Assembly (NCBI GenBank): GCA_946902985.2
Contig: OX336388.2
Coordinates: 228,517,467-228,581,466 of the forward strand
Direction of reading: 5' to 3'
DNA length: 64,000 nt
Source: Meconema thalassinum
Lineage: Eukaryota; Arthropoda; Insecta; Orthoptera; Tettigoniidae
Positions 52,573-63,115 of this stretch are shown one piece after another. How positions within the stretch are numbered: position 1 is the stretch's first letter; each line of letters begins with the position of its first letter. The notes beneath the pieces were generated by a model, which was given only the letters and a program-made list of their open reading frames with translations, searched no databases and had not been told where the DNA came from. The translations under genes were made by a program, and so were the position numbers.

Positions 52573-52760
52573 ACTGAGAATAGGTTGGTTCGATTCCCAC
52601 CTCAGCCATCCTAGGAGCGATTTCCCCACTTCCAGTTAGTTATTGGAGCTTTAAGGGGCGGAACAGCAAGGTAATCTGCCCCTTCCCCACTTCTACTCCC
52701 GGTTCCTAATTTTGGCCTCGGTCTCTTCCTTCCTCAATGTTAGGTTCAGTAATAAATAAA
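52573..52760 (+). mobile_element. tRNA-headed SINE, right part
   Basis: GGTTGGTTCGATTCCCACCT CAGCC is the second B-box-like segment typical of SINE-2 bodies; it continues to about 52760 and ends in AATAAATAAACAC. Together with 51661-51817 it makes one SINE split by the MITE. Confidence 0.72.
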
Positions 52761-52808
52761 CACACTTATATAGGCATCGGAATAACATAGGACATCAGAG
52801 AAATTCTA

Positions 52809-53547
52809 CAGGGTCTTTCATATAAAATAAGAGCGCTAAGCGGCGGCTTTGTTAACCGCAGCTGCGGTCACCTTGGCCGAGCTTTTGGCGCGCCACGGCC
52901 CCCTGCTGTAGTATTGAAAGCGCACGCATAGTACATACGAGGGCTGTTTATTATTTTTTTTAAGTTCCGATGGACTGTATAAAAATAAAAGATTGACATT
53001 ACCAAACTTGACCTTGCAATAAGCGTGCAGGTGCTCAGTCGCCAGTCTAAACCTCAAGTGAGACAGTTATCATTACAACATCATATTTTTTATGTAAAAC
53101 TTATTTTAAGTACGAGTCGGCTCGGCGGGTACGTGATGCATTTGTACAGCAATTTCCTGATTAAGTGCCACCTTCACTAGCACAGATTCTCGCAATTGCA
53201 AATAAGTTTGACACTACTGACTCGGTGCTCAATGAAAAACATGCCCGCACACGAGCAGTCTTAACAGAGGATGAGCTAGATGACATTGGCGAGAATCTTG
53301 AACGGTCTGCGAATAAATCACTCACAAAATTAGCACAAGTAGGGGTTTCGGTTTCATCAACAATAACTAACTAACTAAAGTAAGATATCAGCATTGTACA
53401 CACGCTAGCAAGGCCGCTGCATCATATAGGATTGTACACACGCTTAAAGCAGGGGGGCCTTGGCGCGCCACAAGCTCGGCCAAGGTGACCGCAGCTGTGG
53501 TTAACAAAGCCGCCGCTTGGCGCTCTTATTTTATATGAAAGACCCTG
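52809..53547 (+). mobile_element. CAGGGTC-ended TA transposon, copy 2
   Basis: CAGGGTCTTTCATATAAAAT at 52809 is inverted at 53547 with TA outside both. The arms stay similar for about 110 bp (GCGGCGGCTTTGTTAACCGC, CTTGGCCGAGCTTTTGGCGC). It holds a DUF4817-type coding remnant on the plus strand, opposite in orientation to copy 1. Confidence 0.92.
53058..53374 (+). pseudogene. DUF4817-type transposase N-terminus
   Basis: The plus strand reads VRQLSLQHH, then in another frame YFKYESARRVRDAFVQQFPD, a stop, then VPPSLAQILAIANKFDTTDS, KHARTRAVLTEDELDDIGEN and ANKSLTKLAQVGVSVSS. These are the helix-turn-helix and following segment of insect TA-targeting transposases (compare LTEEKLDDI..L..SP.KSL..LA-type text in the family). 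A frameshift near 53090 and a stop at 53162-53164 break it. The DDE/D catalytic region has been deleted; the sequence passes straight into the right inverted repeat. Confidence 0.78.
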
Positions 53548-53844
53548 TATACACACTCAAGTACATGGGGATATATGGTCACGATGTCACACAGAACTTA
53601 GATGAATCTTCAACAACAACAACAACTCATTAGGTAAGAAGAAGGAACTAAAACTTACAGCTTGATCAGAAATAGTTTGTACTTGACAGTTGGTAAGCGT
53701 GTAACAAGTGTAGAAGCTATTTTCAGTTTTGCCAAATTAGCAACTAATAAATAAGTTTCCAATCGGTCAACGCTTTCTATGTCGATTATGACATTGGGAG
53801 GGAAATGATAGAACCTAACGTTAAGAAAATTGTATAAGATTATT
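53548..53844. other. No gene seen
   Basis: A short unassigned stretch with an (AAC)n run near 53612-53624. Confidence 0.4.
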
Positions 53845-54450
53845 TATGTTCGACCCTCACTATTATGTGTCAGAAAACTGTATCATAATGATGGTCATTA
53901 TAACACTGTTTTTCATTATGATACAGTTTCTCCAGCCAATCAGAGCTCGTTCATTGACCAATTAGGTAACGATACCTTCGCGCATGTGCTCAAAATCCAA
54001 CATGTCGGACATAAACACAACATCGAACTATAATAAATTACCGACATGGAATACGCACCGTCCATATGTTCGCGTAAATAAACTGGCGAATATGAGACAA
54101 GAAATAGCACTGTACCTTAATATCACCATCCCTAATTTCTACACAGCGCATTGTCTTCAAACGACTCCGGTGACAATATTACTGAGAGGCGGCAGATGTA
54201 AACACATGGCCTGCATATGGCATTTCAAGCACACAGAGCGCATGCGTCGGTCGTTCAGAGATCTTGAAAGACAGAGATATCATACTTACCGCTCGCTCTC
54301 CGATCACAAAATTCAAGTGGCTGACTCTCAACAGATATTTATGAATATTTATGTTGAAACATATAATAAAGTTATAATTATCGTCGAACATAAACAGTCG
54401 TATGCAACTCGCCTATAATGGTAATTAATTATTGCCGTTATAAGCTCGTT
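53845..54450 (+). mobile_element. Hairpin MITE (family M), copy 4
   Basis: A perfect 17-bp stem, AAACTGTATCATAATGA (53875-53891) with TCATTATGATACAGTTT (53913-53929), encloses a 21-base loop. The rest matches copy 1 through GCACCGTCCATATGTTCGCG and ends near TAAGCTCGTTGCATATTATA. Confidence 0.9.
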
Positions 54451-54464
54451 GCATATTATATTAT

Positions 54465-55000
54465 TAAGACACTCGTATGGAAATTATAAACTCGCGTACG
54501 CTCGTTTTATAAACATACTCGTGTCTTAATTATAGCCATTATAGGCTCGTTGCATAATGTATTATTATGTTCGACGATGTCCAAATGTAAATATTATATA
54601 TGTCAAAAAACTGTATCATAATGAGAGTCATTATAACACAATTCTTCATTATGATACAGTTTCTCTCGCCAATCAGAGCTCAAGAAACAGTTGTGTGACC
54701 AATTAGGTAAGGGTAGCATCGCTCCTGCGCTCAATTCCACGGCCTCCTATTTAAATTTCACTGGGTGGCTAGTATTATAGTGGGGTATTTGAGTATGCCG
54801 TGGTCAAATACAAGGCATTCTGTGCGTCCCATGCGCTCTGTTCAGTACATACAACTGGCAAACTCTCGACAGATATTATTTATGTTCGAACATAAAATAG
54901 TTATAATTACTGTATCCTCGAACATAAACAGTCGTATGCAACTCGCCTATAATGGTAATTAATTATTGCCGTTATAGGCTCGTTGCATAATATATTACTA
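54465..55000 (+). mobile_element. Hairpin MITE (family M), copy 5, in tandem with copy 4
   Basis: It repeats the AAACTGTATCATAATGA / TCATTATGATACAGTTT hairpin at 54607-54662 and ends GGCTCGTTGCATAATATATT. The junction with copy 4 has an imperfect inverted segment, TAAGACACTCGTATG ... CATACTCGTGTCTTA (about 54464-54527). Confidence 0.85.
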
Positions 55001-55431
55001 ATTGCGCCGATAACAAAGGGGGTTACAAGGATGTTTCGTCCTCGAGTGAACATCTTCAGCTAACGTTAATCAAATCAATCATATACTGTATATATATACA
55101 AGGAAACAAACTAGCACTACTAGAACACAAAATGCCATCGACAAATAACTTAAGTTTTGAACAGTCAACAAATACAATCGAATTTCATTCTCGTTTAACT
55201 TCAGTTTAGTTTGTATCTTTCAGTTTATACTAAATTAATTAGCAATATTATTGGATTTATTGTACTTTGTAAATCAAGTAGAGTTTAGTATAACTTTAAC
55301 CAATTATTATCTTGTCCATTGTATGTATTATGCTCTCGTATTACTTAATATCTAATTGTGATTATGCTGTGAAATATTGGCCAGACTCCAGTAATTGGAA
55401 TTATATTATTTTGAAGGTATAAATAAATAAA
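55001..55431. other. No gene seen
   Basis: AT-rich unassigned sequence; ends in an AATAAATAAATAG run that could be the tail of an older LINE. Confidence 0.4.
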
Positions 55432-56062
55432 TAGTTTACCAGAAGAAATCCTTATCCCTCAATGTGGAATTAAGGCACTATAACACTGTAATCTGGCCCG
55501 AGGTCCTCTATGCAGCTGAAACCCTAACCATCAAAGGGGCAAAACTGCGGAAACTAGAGGTCAAGGAAAGAATTATCTTGAGGAAGCTCTTAGGCCCAAG
55601 CATCATACATGGAGAAAGGTATCACAGGCCCAACGATCATCTATATCTAAAGCAAGAACATCTAATGGACGCAATCATCAAGAGACGCCTCCAATTCTAC
55701 GGACACCTGGAGAGAATGAACGAGTCAAGATAGACCAGAGTAATCTTGCAAGAAAACAACATCACTGTGGTACCAGCAAGTTAAACAAGATCTGCAAACC
55801 TTTAACATCTCTGAATCCGTTATACAAGACAGTCAAGCTTTCCGGAAAATGTTAAAAGAAGACCCACAGATAAGAAAGGGCAGAGACCGAAGAGGTCAGA
55901 AGCAGCTAAACAACTACAGTACAATGTCAGTAAATGTAGGAGATATGGGCTAGGAAGAAGGCTCTTAAGAACGTGGAACCAATCCCAGCTCATCACGCTG
56001 AAAACCATTTTGGTTAACCAACGTAGTCCATAGTTGGCTCATTCGAAGAAAGAAGAAGAAAT
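55432..56062 (+). pseudogene. LINE-B post-RT region and 3' end
   Basis: The plus strand reads QKKSLSLNVELRHYNTVIWP, EVLYAAETLTIKGAKLRKLE, VKERIILRKLLGPSI and DAIIKRRLQFYGHLERMNES. It then drops out of frame and resumes with a basic C-terminus. It shares the RLQFYGH and RKLLGP landmarks with the other LINE-B copies. It ends in CCATAGTTGGCTCATTCGAA and a (TAAA)n tail at 56064-56098. 5'-truncated and frameshifted. Confidence 0.85.
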
Positions 56063-56063
<1 letters not shown>

Positions 56064-56096
<33 letters not shown>

Positions 56097-56098
56097 AT
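56064..56098. repeat. (TAAA)n tail of LINE-B
   Basis: About eight AAAT units directly after the LINE 3' UTR. Confidence 0.9.
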
Positions 56099-56144
56099 AT
56101 ACTTACAGAATGGATGACAAGAGACTGAAAAAACGCAGTGTGTT

Positions 56145-56282
56145 GTGGCGCAGAGGTCAATCTGTTGGCCTCTCACCAAGGTGGACTGAATTCGATTCTC
56201 AGTCAATAAATGTAAGATTTCGAAGTGAAATGCCATGTCGTGTGGTTCGGATTCCACGTAAAAAGAGGTCCCGTGGCTCATA
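56145..56282 (+). mobile_element. tRNA-like SINE head
   Basis: TGTGGCGCAGAGGTCAATCT (A box region) and GAATTCGATTCTCAGTC (B box) are about 45 bases apart. A further GGTTCGGATTCCACGTA follows. tRNA-derived; family not shared clearly with SINE-1 to 3. Confidence 0.5.
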
Positions 56283-56296
56283 GTCACAATATGCTT

Positions 56297-56420
56297 GCCA
56301 CGGTGGGTGAGTGGTTATCGTGTCGGACTACCAACCCAGAGCTTGCAGGTTTGTTCCTGGCCGTGGTAAGTGATTTTTGAAAGGCGACAAAAATCACGAC
56401 GTGCAAATCATACGTTGTTG
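56297..56420 (+). mobile_element. tRNA-like sequence with downstream hairpin
   Basis: GCCACGG at 56297 pairs with CCGTGGT at 56361-56367 as a 7-bp acceptor-like stem around GAGTGGTTATCGTGTCGGAC and a T-arm-like GCAGGTTTGTTCCTGGC. Just after it, GTGATTTTT and AAAAATCAC form a 9-bp hairpin (56370-56398). The T stem is imperfect and there is no good anticodon stem, so I favour a SINE over a functional tRNA. Confidence 0.45.
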
Positions 56421-56662
56421 ACATGTTAAAGAACCCATTTGAATTCAGTAGGCCGTGTTCATAATGGCAAAATTTATCTCGAGATTTTCTGTCAACACAA
56501 AAAGTTCCGGCATTCTCTACTAGAAAGCGCTATAGTGTCAATGAGCTTTGATATCTAACTCCTTGACATTCGTAGCACTCCAAGGAACAACAAAAGTCAA
56601 CATACAAGCTGCCCTTTGGGCGACATATAACAACACTTGCACCCGGCACCGAGGCCATACGA

Positions 56663-56666
<4 letters not shown>

Positions 56667-56730
<64 letters not shown>
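56667..56730. repeat. (ATT)n microsatellite
   Basis: About 21 ATT units without interruption. Confidence 0.96.
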
Positions 56731-56799
56731 CACGAGATTGACGGTCACGCAATCCTAAAATCTTCCTTTTTAGCCTAAAATAACGAATTTTCAAATATC

Positions 56800-57050
56800 T
56801 TTTGGAAATGAAATCAACCACCAACTGGATTCTAGAAGTCAAGAAAGATCTGGAAAGGAACAACATAAGAGACGAAGAATTATTGAAAAGAGAGGCTTTT
56901 AGGACGAAAGTCTTGCAACTGGAAGGATTCCAAGGGAGGAAGGAATACTGCAAAAAAATGAAAGAACAACTAAGGAGGACTTATTGAAACTGTAACGTGG
57001 TCCTGAGCAGGCTGTAACGCAAGAGGAATAAATAAATAAATAAATACATA
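56800..57050 (+). pseudogene. LINE-B 3'-end fragment with (TAAA)n tail
   Basis: The plus strand reads MEMKSTTNWILEVKKDLERN, NIRDEELLKREAFRTKVLQL and EGFQGRKEYCKKMKEQLRRT. This is the last part of LINE-B coding, comparable to 57540-57735 and to the tail of 49440-50170. It finishes with GAGGAATAAATAAATAAATA at 57021-57048. Confidence 0.78.
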
Positions 57051-57059
57051 TGGAAAAAT

Positions 57060-57735
57060 CTCGCATGTCACTCACTCACTTCAAATATTTAGGACTAGCT
57101 ACCAACCCACAGGATTGAACACAATTTCTAATGCAGAGAGAATAGTAATACTGAAGAAGGCGTACAAGCTGACATGGAATCATTACAACAAAAGAGCAGT
57201 ATCTCGTAATGCAAAACTGCGCCATTACAACACAGTTGTTTTGCCTGAAGCCTTGTACGCGGCAGAAACCACAGTCATTAGAGTAATGACGAGAATTCAT
57301 GATATTGAGAAACAGGAACGAAAAATTCTTAGGAAAATCCATGGCGCTGTTTTCCATAATAGAGACCAACAAACGAACTTTATGAAAAAAACAGACACCA
57401 TTATAGATAAATTCAGGAAGAGACGTCTGCAGTTCTATGGGCACATATATAGGATGGATGAGAACAGACTCACTAAGAAGATTTTCAATATCGTGAATGC
57501 AAGGAAATTAAAGACCAGTTGGATAAAAGAAGTACATGAAGACATGTAATTACTTAAAATCTCTGAATACGACATTAAGGACAGAGAACAATTTAGAAAT
57601 AAAATCAGAAACACGAAAATTGTACAAGTTTCAAGGAAAGATACATCAGGAAAGAAATGGACAGAGGAAAGGAAGAAAAAGCACAGTGAACTAATGAAGA
57701 GGTTTTGGGAAGAAAAGAAGAGAGGAAAAGGTTGA
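57060..57735 (+). pseudogene. LINE-B post-RT region and C-terminus, the best-preserved copy
   Basis: After a partial SHSLQIF.. segment the plus strand reads NTISNAERIVILKKAYKLTW, NHYNKRAVSRNAKLRHYNTV, VLPEALYAAETTVIRVM, EKQERKILRKIHGAVF and IDKFRKRRLQFYGHIYRMDE. A stop at 57547-57549 precedes ISEYDIKDREQFRNKIRNTK and KKWTEERKKKHSELMKRFWE. The last phrase is the LINE-B C-terminus also found at 770-830 and 35720-35760. The region lies after the polymerase; no catalytic residues are expected here. The single stop and an otherwise open frame make this the clearest LINE-B reference in the window. Confidence 0.87.
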
Positions 57736-57739
57736 TGAT

Positions 57740-58560
57740 GATGATAATTATTGTTTTAAGGGGCCTAACATCTAGGTTATCGGCCCCTAATGGTTTGGGT
57801 GACAGTGAAAGATGAGATGAGAATGAAAACTATAACTAATACTAACTACAGACTTACAAACTAGAAGAAGAAATGGTAAAAATATTAAGGATAAGACAGG
57901 TAAAGGAGAGGAAAAAAAGAAATGCCCTCAACCCTCGAAGAATTAGGATTGAGGGACTTGGAATGTAGGAGAGCCATGAAAGGCAGATAGTAAAGGGAAA
58001 GAGGAGAGTGCCAACCCCAAAGTCAGAGGAAAAATTGGACAAAATTGACCCAGCTCAGGAATCCCTTTCGGTCCCCAACTCCCAGAGGGTGTAGCACTAT
58101 CCAGAGTGCACCAGAAGGGTCGGGTCTACACACACCCTGTCTCCTTCAGGGCCTTGAGCAGAAGGCAGGAGATAACATGTAAAGAAAAAGAAGGCTGACC
58201 ACTCACGGAAGGAGGGTATCAGAAAAGATGAGACAAGGGCCAATTAAGACGGGGAATGTGAAAGACTCCCTAGGCTTCGGATATCCTACTACCGTCGGGG
58301 TCGAAAGAGAACAAGTGTTGACCAAGTGTGGTCGACAGGAAAGAAGACGGAGAGGAGCCCGGCACAAGTAAGTGGAAGCAATGCCGGACTCAGCTGGGAT
58401 CCCGTGGTCGCCAACCCTCGTCCCACTAGATGTAAGCCCCTGGGGGGAGAGAAAAAGGAAGTGAAGCTGTGATTGGCTCAAGTTCTCACGCTCTCCTGAA
58501 GGGGAATAACAGGAAATAATAAATAAATAAATAAATACATAAATAAAAATATATTGCTCC
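57740..58560 (+). repeat. Probable retroelement-derived repeat
   Basis: It opens TTGTTTTAAGGGGCCTAACA, in which AGGGGCC and GGCCCCT pair as a hairpin, and ends in AATAAATAAATAAATAAATA at about 58516-58545. A defined start, no ORF and an A-rich tail suggest a non-autonomous retroelement. No second copy is in the window. Confidence 0.5.
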
Positions 58561-58629
58561 ATTTAAGATGCATATCATTAAGACTGTAGTTAAGGAAGTT
58601 CTCGATACCTTTTCAGTTTATTTAGAAGC

Positions 58630-58870
58630 TTTTCATAGTGTATAACGTGTGATACAACAAAATGGTCCCCGACTCAGAGGGAATTTCCTCAATGATTACA
58701 ACCCTCCATGTCAGAACTTGGATTCAAACCTGGGCCAATGAGGTGGGAAGCTATTATTGAGGTGGCGGCTCTCAAAGCCAGATTCCTGCGACTAGTAACA
58801 CCGGCTGATAATGTCTAACGTGTGATACACCAGGGTGGTCCCCGACTCAGCAGGAGACTGCCCTCTTATT
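58630..58870. repeat. Direct duplication within a possible tRNA-derived repeat
   Basis: AACGTGTGATACA.CA...TGGTCCCCGACTCAG occurs at 58643 and 58816. Between them GGATTCAAACCTGGGCC resembles a B box on the minus strand. Confidence 0.5.
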
Positions 58871-59085
58871 GATGACGCTGACTGAACACATCTGAGCTCC
58901 CATCTGTTAGTACCGCTACCTGGTGTTGCTACTGGGCGCTCACCTCGCTACTTGACAACACCATCGATATGGCTACTACTCGCATTGTCTGGTGTACAAG
59001 TACTCCACAAGCGAAGCACCTACAACCAGGTGGGTTTTCCCATCGCCATGGATCATTTGGAAATAGGCAAAATTACAATTTGCTG

Positions 59086-59510
59086 TAGTACAGGGCAGCT
59101 GCACAGAAAAAAACCTTTTGTTCCAAAAACTGTGCTATGGTTGGCTTTTTGTAAATCGTTAGGAAAGCACAAAAAAGCTTAACTCTGAATTTTAGAATAA
59201 TTTGCACGATCATTTTGTCGGAAAACTCAAAAACAAAAAAAATCAACATTGAAAAGAGTTTTTCTCTGAATCGACGTATTTTAAAGAGAAGTTTTTTAAA
59301 CAAAAAATGTAGAGGACAATGTCACCTACAATTCGTCTCATTGAGGTCATGTCATACGTTTTTCAATGCTTTTTGAGTTTTCCGACAGAATGATCGTGCA
59401 AATTATTCTAAAATTCAGAGTTAAGCTTTTTCTGTGCTTTTCAAACGATTTACTAAAAGCCAACCATAGCACAGTTTTTGGAACAAAACCATTCCAGCTG
59501 AACTGTACTA
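59086..59510. mobile_element. 425-bp MITE with about 150-bp inverted repeats
   Basis: TAGTACAG..CAGCT at 59086 is mirrored at 59510. The arms stay similar through TTTTGTTCCAAAAACTGTGC, TATGGTTGGCTTTT and TTTGCACGATCATT.TGTCGG to TTTTGAGTTTTCC. Only about 120 bp of centre is unpaired. CTG flanks both ends and could be a 3-bp TSD; TA at the ends is the alternative. Confidence 0.82.
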
Positions 59511-59614
59511 CTGGACCACACATCATGTCTCAAGATAGTCCCATTCGACTTCGGGTGCTGTTCAACCCATTGAAGATGTGAAAGCTTTAATATGACTCAC
59601 GCATAAATACATAC

Positions 59615-60265
59615 AAAACAAAAATTTTGGTCTGCAGTAGAAATGGCGAAAATCAGACAGCAATAGAGTTAAGAAATGAAACGATACAAGAAGTGAATGA
59701 GTTTAATTATCTGGGAAGTAAAATAACGAATTATGGAAGAAGCAGCAGAGAGATAATAAGTAGGATTGCCCAAGTCAAGAACGCTTTCTATAAAAAGAAG
59801 AACCTATTTACTGCAAGGAACATAAGTCTTGATGTGAGGAAACAAATGTTGAAGACCTATGTATGGAGCATCGCGCTATATGGCAGCGAATCTTGGACAA
59901 TAGGAGAGAGAGAGAGAGGAAAATACTACTAGCATTTGAAACCTGGTGCTATAGAAGGATTATGAAAATCAGTTGGTAAGAAATAGTCACAAATGAGGAA
60001 GTCTTTAGAAGAGTGGAAGAGAGAAGATGCTTCCTTAAATGTTTAAAAAGAAGAAGGAATCACCTCGTGGGCCACATACTGCAACACAACTTAAGCTTAT
60101 AATCGAGGGAACAGTACACGGCAAGAATTATAGAGGAAGAACCAGACTGGAGTACAAGTGTCAAATACTGGAAGATATGAGTTGTGGCTCAACTGTGAAC
60201 TGAAGAGGAAGGCGGAGAGACGGGAAAATTGGCGAGCTGCGGCCAACCAACCTCACGGCTGTTAA
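59615..60265 (+). pseudogene. RTE-like LINE C-terminal region
   Basis: The plus strand reads IQEVNEFNYLGSKITNYGRS, SREIISRIAQVKNAFYKKKN, SLDVRKQMLKTYVWSIALYG and SESWTIGERERGK. A frameshift near 59930 is followed by AFETWCYRRIMKISW, a stop, then RRCFLKCLKRRRNHLVGHIL and GKNYRGRTRLEYKCQILEDM. This is the same order as 23480-24075 in the RTE-like LINE, so the assignment is direct. It has a frameshift and at least two stops and is 5'-truncated before the polymerase motifs. Confidence 0.9.
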
Positions 60266-60284
60266 CCACAGAGAGAGAGATATA

Positions 60285-60470
60285 CAGTGGACGTCCCCCT
60301 GGTACCTTTGCAACACCATCTACAGCGGTCCAAAGCGACTTGTGGGCTATTTCAAGGGGGCCATGGTCACACATCAGTGGTAAAGAGTCACATGACCTCC
60401 TAGTACCAATCTACACCATCTACCGTGCTTCAAAGCGACTAATGTGCTCATTCAAGAGGCAGCAGTGAAG
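60285..60470. repeat. Degenerate units flanking the 104-bp satellite (left)
   Basis: CACCATCTACAGCGGTCCAA AGCGACTTGTGGGCT and CACCATCTACCGTGCTTCAA AGCGACTAATGTGCT are two diverged units, about 110 bp apart, well outside the main array. Confidence 0.7.
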
Positions 60471-60834
60471 GGTCACTCTGTATTACCAATAATGAACGCT
60501 GACAGTTGTCAAAGCCAGCTCGTGGGGAAAAGCTGCGTTGCCACTGAGGCAGATCATGACTCATAACATTTCAAGAGGCTTGCAGGAAGACACAAAAATT
60601 CTTAGGAAGTTAGCCCCCCTGCCTGGCGGTCTAATGACCGTGACGAGTCAAGGCACAGTAGAACACTGAGTCAAACCATGTGCGCAATGCTGTGTCGGCA
60701 TACATTGCAATACTGCTCGCTGTTGCTATGGAGACCGCTACCCCTCTCGTCTCCACTCCTCATCTCACCCATCAAGCGGATGACAACTTTCGACGTTCAT
60801 CTTTTGTAAATTATAGTACAACACCAACTACATC
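60471..60834. other. No gene seen
   Basis: Unassigned sequence between degenerate satellite units and the array proper. Confidence 0.4.
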
Positions 60835-63115
60835 ACACCAAAGCGTCTAGCGTGCTCTTTCAAGGAGGCCATGATAATATAACAGTGGTCAAGGGTCACT
60901 TAACCACCTGACTGGGCCCAGCACAACATTATTTACAGCACCCCAAAGTGACTAGCATGCTCTTTCAAGGAGGCCATGATAATATAACAGTGCTCAAGGG
61001 TCACTTAACCACCTGACTGTACCAGCACAACATTATCTACAGCACTCCAAAGCGTCTATTGTGCTCTTTCAAGGAGGCCATGATAATATAACAGTGGTCA
61101 AGGGTCACTTAACCACCTGACTGTACCAGCACAACATTATCTACAGCACTCCAAAGCGTCTACTGTGCTCTTTCAAAGAGGCCATGATAATATAACAGTG
61201 GCCAGGGGTCACTTAACCACCTGACTGTACCAGCACAACATTATCTACAGCACTCCAAAGCGTCTACTGTGCTCTTTCAAAGAGGCCATGATAATATAAC
61301 AGTGGCCAGGGGTCACTTAACCACCTGGGACCAGCACAATATTATCTACAGCACCCCAATGCGTCTAGCGTGCTCTTTCAAGGAGGCCATGATAATATAA
61401 CAGAGGTCAAGGGTCACTTAACCACCTGGGACCAGCACAACATTATCTACAGCACTCCAAAGCGTCTAGCGTGCTCTTTCAAGGAGGTCATGATAATATA
61501 ACAGTGGTCAAGGGTCACTTAACCACCTGACTGTACCAGCACAACATTATCTACAGCGCTCCAAAGCGTCTAGCGTGCTCTTTCAAGGAGGCCATGATAA
61601 TATAACAGTGGTCAAGGGTCACTTAACCACCCGACTGGGACCAGCACAACATTATCTACAGCACTCCAAAGCGTCTAGCGTGCTCTTTCAAGGAGGTCAT
61701 GATAATATAACAGTGGTCAAGGGTCACTTAACCACCCGACTGGGACCAGCACAACATTATCTACAGCGCTCCAAAGCATCTAGCGTGCTCTTTCAAGGAG
61801 GCACTGATAATATAACAGTGGTCAAGGGTCACTTAACCACCCGACTGGGACCAGCACAACATTATCTACAGCGCTCCAAAGCGTCTAGCGTGCTCTTTCA
61901 AGGAGGCCATGATAATATAACAGTGGTCAAGGGTCACTTAACCACCTGACTGTACCAGCACAACATTATCTACAGCACTCCAAAGCGTCTAGCGTGCTCT
62001 TTCAAGGAGGCCATGATAATATAACAGTGGTCAAGGATCACTTAACCACCCGACTGGGACCAGCACAACATTATCTATAGCACTCCAAAGCGTCTAGCGT
62101 GCTCTTTCGAGGAGGTCATGATAATATAACAGTGGTCAAGGATCACTTAACCACCTGACTGTAGCAGCACAACATTATTTATAGCACTCCAAAGCGTCTA
62201 GCGTGCTCTTTCAAGGAAGTCATGATAATATAACAGTGGTCAAGGGTCACTCAACCACCTGGGACCAGCACAACATTATCTACAGCACTCCAAAGCGTCT
62301 AGCGTGCTATTTCAAGGAGGCCATGATAATATAACAGTGGTCAAGGGTCACTTAACCACCTGACTGTACCAGCACAACATTATCTACAGCATTCCAAAGC
62401 GTCTAGCGTGCTCTTTCAAGGAGGCCATGATAATATAACAGTGGTCAAGGGTCACTTAACCACCTGACTGTACCAGCACAACATTATCTACAGCATTCCA
62501 AAGCGTCTAGCGTGCTCTTTCAAGGAGGCCATGATAATATAACAGTGGTCAAGGGTCACTTAACCACCTGACTGTACCAGCACAACATTATCTACAGCAT
62601 TCCAAAGCGTCTAGCGTGCTCTTTCAAGGAGGCCATGATAATATAACAGTGGTCAAGGGTCACTTAACCACCTGACTGTACCAGCACAACATTATCTACA
62701 GCGCTCCAATGCGTCTAGCGTGCTCTTTCAAGGAGGCCATGATAATATAACAGAAGTCAAGGGTCACTTAACCACCTGACTGTACCAGCACAACATTATC
62801 TACAGCGCTCCAATGCGTCTAGCGTGCTCTTTCAAGGAGGCCATGATAATATAACAGAGGTCAAGGGTCACTTAACCACCTGACTTTACCAGCACAACAT
62901 TATCTACAGCGCTCCAAAGCGACTAGCATGCTCATTCAAGAAGGCCATTATAATATAACAGTGGTCAAGGGTCACTTAACCACCTGGGACCAGCACAACA
63001 TTATCTACAGCGCTCCAAAGCGACTAGCATGCTCATTCAAGGAGGCCATTATAATATAACAGTGGTCAAGGGTCACTTAACCACCTGGGAGCAGCACAAC
63101 ATTATCTTCAATACT
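60835..63115 (+). repeat. Satellite array, 22 units of 101-105 bp (mode 104)
   Basis: The anchor AAGGAGGCC (or a close variant) occurs at 60862, 60967, 61071, 61175, 61279, 61380, 61481, 61585, 61690, 61795, 61900, 62004, 62109, 62213, 62314, 62418, 62522, 62626, 62730, 62834, 62938 and 63039. Length differences come from one spot: CTGACTGTACC (104), CTGGGACC (101) or CCGACTGGGACC (105). Each unit contains ATGATAATATAACAGTGGTC AAGGGTCACTTAACCACC. Three consecutive 105-bp units keep one frame open (61575-61949); that is a by-product of length. Confidence 0.97.

Noticed and set aside
56297..56367. Functional tRNA gene
   Set aside because: The acceptor stem closes, but the T stem is imperfect and I could not fold a clean anticodon arm. 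A SINE head is more likely.
56548..56953. Poly-leucine and poly-isoleucine frames
   Set aside because: They are translations of the (ATT)n microsatellite.
61575..61949. 124-codon repetitive open frame in the satellite
   Set aside because: It exists only because three neighbouring satellite units happen to be 105 bp, a multiple of three. 104- and 101-bp units break it on both sides, and there is no other coding sign.
60835..63115. CRISPR array
   Set aside because: Units are contiguous with no unique spacers, and the setting is eukaryotic.
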